From positions 1 to 17,373 of the forward strand of contig JBFJVZ010000119.1 in assembly GCA_041623895.1 (NCBI GenBank): DNA of 17,373 bases, read 5' to 3'. Made by a program: the position numbers and the translations under genes. Of the stretch, positions 13,592 through 17,373 are shown one piece after another. This DNA comes from JBFJVZ01 sp041623895. GTDB taxonomy: Bacteria; Planctomycetota; Planctomycetia; Pirellulales; Pirellulaceae. The notes below the pieces were generated by a model. It had not been told where the DNA came from. It ran no database searches and worked only from the letters and a program-made list of their open reading frames with translations. Every line of letters begins with the position of its first letter. Position 1 is the first letter of the stretch.

Positions 13592-16500
13592 ATGCCAGAT
13601 GTCATCACCCAATCGCCCACCGGGAATCAGGCGCCCGCTGAGGCTCAACCATTTGTCCATCTTCACTGTCACAGCCATTACAGCCTGTTGGACGGAGCCG
13701 GCGATATCGGTCGGCTAATCGATCGCTGCGTTGATCACGGGATGAACTCACTGGCACTGACCGATCACGGCAACCTGCATGGTGCGCTCGAATTTTATCG
13801 CAAAGCGCAATCTGCCGGGATCAATCCGATCATCGGTTACGAGGCCTACATTGCGCCCGGCAGCCGCTTCGATAAAGGCAACGCGGGGGGCAGCAAAGAA
13901 GCCAGCTACCATCTGACGCTGCTGGCTCAAAACCACACTGGCTACAAAAACTTGATCAAGCTGGCCAGCGCCGCGTCGTTGGAAGGCTTCTACTTCAAAC
14001 CTCGCATCGACAAAGAAATCCTGGCTGCCCACAGCGAAGGAATCATCTGCCTGTCGGGCTGCGTCAGCAGTGAGTTCAGCCGCGCGATTTTGAAAGGCAT
14101 CGATACGGAGGAGCACGAAAAGGAGGCCCGCGAAATCGCAGCTTGGTTCCACAACGTGTTTGCCGATCGTTACTTCATCGAAATCATGAATAACGATTTG
14201 CCGATCCAAAGAGAACAACTTCGTGGCGCCGTCGAGATCGCCAACCGATTGGGTCTGCCGCTGGTCGCTACCAACGACACTCATTATGTCGATCGGGATG
14301 ATGCCGAAGCGCAGGACATCATGTTGTGCATCAATACCGGACGATTCCGCACCGACACGTCGCGGATGAAAATGGAGAACGACCAGTTCTTCTTGCGATC
14401 CCCGCAGCAGATGTACGAAAAATTTCCGGGACTGGAAGATGCCGTGGCGCGAAGCCAGGAAATTGCCAATACGGTCGACATCGATCTGCAACTGGGGAAG
14501 TACTACTTTCCCAGCTTTGAATGCCCGGATGATAAGCAACCGATCGACTATCTGCGACAGCTTTGCATCGAAGGTCTGTTGGAGCGCTATGAAGGCGACC
14601 CCGAACGAATCGTTGACGGCAAGTTGAGCGACGAAGTGATGTCGCGGTTGGATCGAGAACTGGGCGTCATCGAAAAACTGAAATATGCGACGTACTTTCT
14701 GATCGTCTGGGACTTCGTCACTTACGCGCGTCACAAAGGCATCTCGGCGACCGCCCGTGGCAGCGGCGTCGGCGCACTGGTTTGTTACGCACTGTATTTG
14801 TCGCACGTCTGTCCGCTGCGATACGATTTGCTGTTCGAGAGGTTCTTGGACGAAAGCCGCACCGAACCACCCGATATCGACATCGACTTTGAAAAGGAAC
14901 GCCGCGGCGAAGTCATCGATTACGTCAAACAGCGGTACGGCCACGACAACGTTTGCCAGATCGGCACGTTTGGCACGCTGGCGGCGCGGGCTGCGATCAA
15001 AGACACCGGTCGGGCTCTGGGCATCCCGCTGGCACGAGTGAACCAAATCACAGAAATGGTGCCGGAAGAACTCAAGATCACATTGAAGAAGGCGCTTACC
15101 AAGAGCGCCGATTTGAAAAGGGAATACGACGGCGATCCGGAGATCCGCGAATTGCTCGATCTGGCCATGAAGATCGAAGGGCTTGCCAGGAACGTGGGTA
15201 CTCACGCGGCCGCTGTCGTGATCGCCGACAAACCGCTGACCGAATACGTTCCACTCGGTCGCGTGCCCGGCAAACAAGACGTGATCACGCAGTGGTCGAT
15301 GGGTGACGTGGAAGCATCCGGTTTGCTGAAAATGGACTTTTTGGGTTTGCGAAACCTGACGATGCTGAGCCGCTCCGTGCAGCTGATCGAGCAAACCACG
15401 GGCAAGGCGGTTGACCCGCTGAAATTCCCGCTCGATGACCCGCAAACTTACGCGCTGCTGCAGCGTGGCGAAACCAAAGGTGTCTTTCAGCTCGAATCGG
15501 GCGGTATCCGCGATCTGTTGTTGCGGATGAAACCCGACCACTTTACCGACATCATCGCTACGGCGGCGTTGTATCGACCGGGTCCGCTCGAAGGCGGTAT
15601 GGTTGACGATTACGTCAATATCAAACACGGCCGGCAGAAACCCGAGTACAAACATCCGGTCTTGAAAGATATCTTGGAAGAAACCAACTCGGTCATGGTT
15701 TACCAAGAACAGGTGATGCGGATCCTGAACCGGCTCGGTGGTGTGCCGCTTGCCAAAGCGTACACGTGCATCAAGGCGATCAGCAAAAAAAAGGAATCGC
15801 TGATCAACGAGAACCACGAAATCTTTATCAGCGGCGCAGTGGAAAATGGCTTGTCGCAAAAAGACGCCGAAGATATCTGGAACTTGATCGTCAAGTTCGC
15901 GGGCTATGGTTTCAATAAATCACACTCAACCGCCTACGCGCTGGTCGCCTACCAGACCGCGTATTTGAAAGCTCACTATCCCGTCGAGTTCATGGCGGCC
16001 TTGCTGTCCAGTGACATTTCGGCGCGCAATTTCAAACGCAAAGACCCCATGGTCGAGCACATGGAAGACTGTGCGCGGATGGGAATCGAGGTCGTGCCGC
16101 CCGATGTGAATACCAGCGACGCCGACTTTTCCGTCGCTGACGGCAAGATCTATTTTGCACTCTCGGCGATCAAAGCGTGCGGTGGCTCGACCGCCACATC
16201 GATCGCAGAAGAACGCAAAAGAAATGGACCGTTTCGGGACATTTTTGACTTCTGTGAACGTGTCGACCCCAGTGCCTGCAATAAGTCTGCCATCGAAACG
16301 CTGATCAAAGCGGGTGCCATGGACAGCTTTGGTGCCCGCCGCAGCCAGTTGACCGCCGTGATCGAGCGTTCACTGCAAGCCGGCGCGTCCGTTCAGGCTG
16401 ATAAGAGAAGCGGACAAGGCAGCTTGTTCGACACATTCGATGACCAGGAACCTGCGGACGTGGCGGATTCCGCCGTTTCTCTTCCCGATATCCCGGAGTG

Positions 16501-17173
16501 GCCCGAACGCCAAAAACTGATTGCTGAAAAAGAAGTCCTCGGCTTTTACCTGGAGAGCCATCCACTGGCGGAATTCGAGGCTAAGCTCACCGCCTTCAGT
16601 ACGCACACCAGCGACTCGCTTTCCAATGTCAAAGATCGCGGCGAAGTCATCTTGGGCGGTATGATTAGCTCGATCAAATTCGCCCACACCAAGAATGGTA
16701 AACCGGGAACTCCGACCAAATACGCAAACTTTGATCTGGAAGACATGCAGGGATCGATCCGCTGCATTCTGTGGCCCAAAGGTTTTGTCGAACATGGCGA
16801 CAAAATCCAGCCCGATGCGGTCGTGATCGCCAAAGGCAAATGTGACCGCCGCGGCGGTGGCGACGAAGCAAACTTGATCATCGATGAATTAATCTCCATC
16901 GACGATCTGGATACCCGTTACACACATGGCATCCGCATTCGCTTGGATGAAAGCGAGCACGATGAGACAACCGTCAATCGGCTCAGAGAAATCTTGCGAG
17001 GTTACCCGGGATCGAAAGATTTACTGCTCAGCATGACCCTGAGCCAGGGCGAACAAGTACACCTGAAAAGCGCCCGCTTTCGCGTGGAAATCAACAGCGA
17101 ACTGAGGAATCGAGTCGATGATTTGCTCGGCATCGGCCACTACAAACTGCTGATGAGCCGGCCCAGGCGATAA
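13592..17173 (+). CDS. dnaE: DNA polymerase III alpha subunit
   Basis: The replicative polymerase of the DnaE1 type, 1193 residues, complete. ATG 13592 is preferred over the upstream in-frame ATGs 13532 and 13556 because GGAAGGA lies about 9 bases upstream and the PHP domain follows after about 22 residues. The PHP domain (about 22-260) shows all metal-site residues seen in Thermus enzymes: His23/His25 (HLH), Asp34, Asp58-His59 (DHGN), Glu84, His107, Cys157, Asp229/His231 (NDTH). The palm has the catalytic Asp430/Asp432 ('PPDIDIDF') and Asp583 ('KMDFLGL'). Further on come 'YQEQVM', 'GYGFNKSHSTAYA', a beta-clamp-binding 'QGSLF' (about 942-946) and an OB-fold (about 1018-1090, 'VILGGMISSIK'). 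It acts in the cytoplasm at the replication fork. It appears to be monocistronic. Confidence 0.97.
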   Translation: MPDVITQSPTGNQAPAEAQPFVHLHCHSHYSLLDGAGDIGRLIDRCVDHGMNSLALTDHGNLHGALEFYRKAQSAGINPIIGYEAYIAPGSRFDKGNAGGSKEASYHLTLLAQNHTGYKNLIKLASAASLEGFYFKPRIDKEILAAHSEGIICLSGCVSSEFSRAILKGIDTEEHEKEAREIAAWFHNVFADRYFIEIMNNDLPIQREQLRGAVEIANRLGLPLVATNDTHYVDRDDAEAQDIMLCINTGRFRTDTSRMKMENDQFFLRSPQQMYEKFPGLEDAVARSQEIANTVDIDLQLGKYYFPSFECPDDKQPIDYLRQLCIEGLLERYEGDPERIVDGKLSDEVMSRLDRELGVIEKLKYATYFLIVWDFVTYARHKGISATARGSGVGALVCYALYLSHVCPLRYDLLFERFLDESRTEPPDIDIDFEKERRGEVIDYVKQRYGHDNVCQIGTFGTLAARAAIKDTGRALGIPLARVNQITEMVPEELKITLKKALTKSADLKREYDGDPEIRELLDLAMKIEGLARNVGTHAAAVVIADKPLTEYVPLGRVPGKQDVITQWSMGDVEASGLLKMDFLGLRNLTMLSRSVQLIEQTTGKAVDPLKFPLDDPQTYALLQRGETKGVFQLESGGIRDLLLRMKPDHFTDIIATAALYRPGPLEGGMVDDYVNIKHGRQKPEYKHPVLKDILEETNSVMVYQEQVMRILNRLGGVPLAKAYTCIKAISKKKESLINENHEIFISGAVENGLSQKDAEDIWNLIVKFAGYGFNKSHSTAYALVAYQTAYLKAHYPVEFMAALLSSDISARNFKRKDPMVEHMEDCARMGIEVVPPDVNTSDADFSVADGKIYFALSAIKACGGSTATSIAEERKRNGPFRDIFDFCERVDPSACNKSAIETLIKAGAMDSFGARRSQLTAVIERSLQAGASVQADKRSGQGSLFDTFDDQEPADVADSAVSLPDIPEWPERQKLIAEKEVLGFYLESHPLAEFEAKLTAFSTHTSDSLSNVKDRGEVILGGMISSIKFAHTKNGKPGTPTKYANFDLEDMQGSIRCILWPKGFVEHGDKIQPDAVVIAKGKCDRRGGGDEANLIIDELISIDDLDTRYTHGIRIRLDESEHDETTVNRLREILRGYPGSKDLLLSMTLSQGEQVHLKSARFRVEINSELRNRVDDLLGIGHYKLLMSRPRR

Positions 17174-17280
17174 ACGCGCGCATTTTCAGATATCTCGTAG
17201 GCCAGGACTTGGACAGCGTCCGGCTTAGCAAGCAATTTGTAAGCCTGGGTTTTCTTATGGGTCATGGTAGTTGTAGGCAT
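17140..17280 (-). CDS. Possible small antisense ORF overlapping the dnaE end (hypothetical)
   Basis: A 46-codon frame from ATG 17280 to TAG 17140-17142, antisense to the last 34 bases of dnaE. It begins Met-Pro-Thr-Thr-Thr-Met and is Lys/Tyr/Leu-containing and fairly polar, with no recognised motif. No ribosome-binding site is evident and it crosses the candidate dnaE terminator, so it may be chance. Confidence 0.15.
   Translation of the reverse strand: MPTTTMTHKKTQAYKLLAKPDAVQVLAYEISENARVYRLGRLISSL
17222..17256 (+). terminator. Candidate rho-independent terminator of dnaE
   Basis: GGCTTA (17222-17227) pairs with TAAGCC (17240-17245), with an additional CAA/TTG pairing inside across a bulged G and a 5-base loop; TGGGTTTTCTT follows. 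It lies about 50 bases after the dnaE stop. The stem is short, so strength is uncertain. Confidence 0.4.
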
Positions 17281-17328
17281 CGACGTTATCGTTCGACAAT
17301 CGACAACTGCGTAGCAGTGGCAGCGGAG

Positions 17329-17344
17329 AGCCTGGGGTCAGGCT
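17329..17344. repeat. Inverted repeat near the right edge
   Basis: AGCCTG-GGGT-CAGGCT is a perfect 6-bp stem with a 4-base loop in an apparently non-coding stretch (17257-17373) that shows no gene. It has no T-tract on the plus strand. It might belong to a dispersed palindromic repeat, but only one copy is within the window. Confidence 0.35.
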
Positions 17345-17373
17345 TGCTCGACTCCAGCGATCATTCCGCAGTC

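Noticed and set aside
13024..13620. A 198-codon minus-strand frame over the DoxX-like gene start and the dnaE promoter region
   Set aside because: It overlaps the DoxX-like frame and the dnaE start, and shows no domain or ribosome-binding site.
13748..15859. A 703-codon minus-strand open frame opposite dnaE
   Set aside because: It is the antisense of a clearly real polymerase gene. Its translation has no family similarity and is the usual long antisense shadow in G+C-biased coding sequence.

Overview
The window looks like a chromosomal segment of a planctomycete, most likely from the Pirellulales (Rhodopirellula/Blastopirellula-like). I infer this from the gene content: a secreted FG-GAP/VCBS repeat protein, a very long Tat-exported Gfo/Idh/MocA oxidoreductase, a DoxX protein with a large inserted coiled coil, and a FlgI-like lipoprotein. 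Weak Shine-Dalgarno sites, GTG starts and moderate G+C fit the same picture. No tRNA, rRNA, CRISPR array or insertion sequence is visible.

Left block (1-3246). On the minus strand lie a secreted FG-GAP repeat protein, a MazG-type nucleotide pyrophosphohydrolase that overlaps it by ATGA, and a FlgI-like lipoprotein that runs off the left edge. A MaoC-type hydratase is transcribed divergently on the plus strand.

Central block (3547-9646, minus strand). This is a compact four-gene operon in the order standalone circularly permuted ATP-grasp, alpha-E (DUF403), ATP-grasp/alpha-E fusion, transglutaminase-like protease. It belongs to the predicted peptide-synthesis/amidoligase systems proposed by comparative genomics; the product and substrate are, to my knowledge, unknown. 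Between alpha-E and the fusion, where a roughly 1100-residue transglutaminase-DUF2126 gene often sits in such operons, there is only a 79-codon ORF. Its first residues resemble the start of that protein and a later stretch resembles its end, so it may be a deletion relic. The fusion's ATP-grasp half lacks several nucleotide-binding residues that the standalone copy retains, which suggests an active/inactive pair.

Right block (9889-17373). A short STAS-domain protein (plus) faces away from the operon and shares its upstream region, which carries a 15-bp direct repeat. Then come, on the minus strand, a Tat-exported Gfo/Idh/MocA oxidoreductase preceded by a DoxX-like membrane protein. Divergent from these is a complete replicative DNA polymerase III alpha subunit (dnaE) with an apparently intact PHP metal site. 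The last 200 bases hold a possible dnaE terminator, an antisense small ORF and an inverted repeat.
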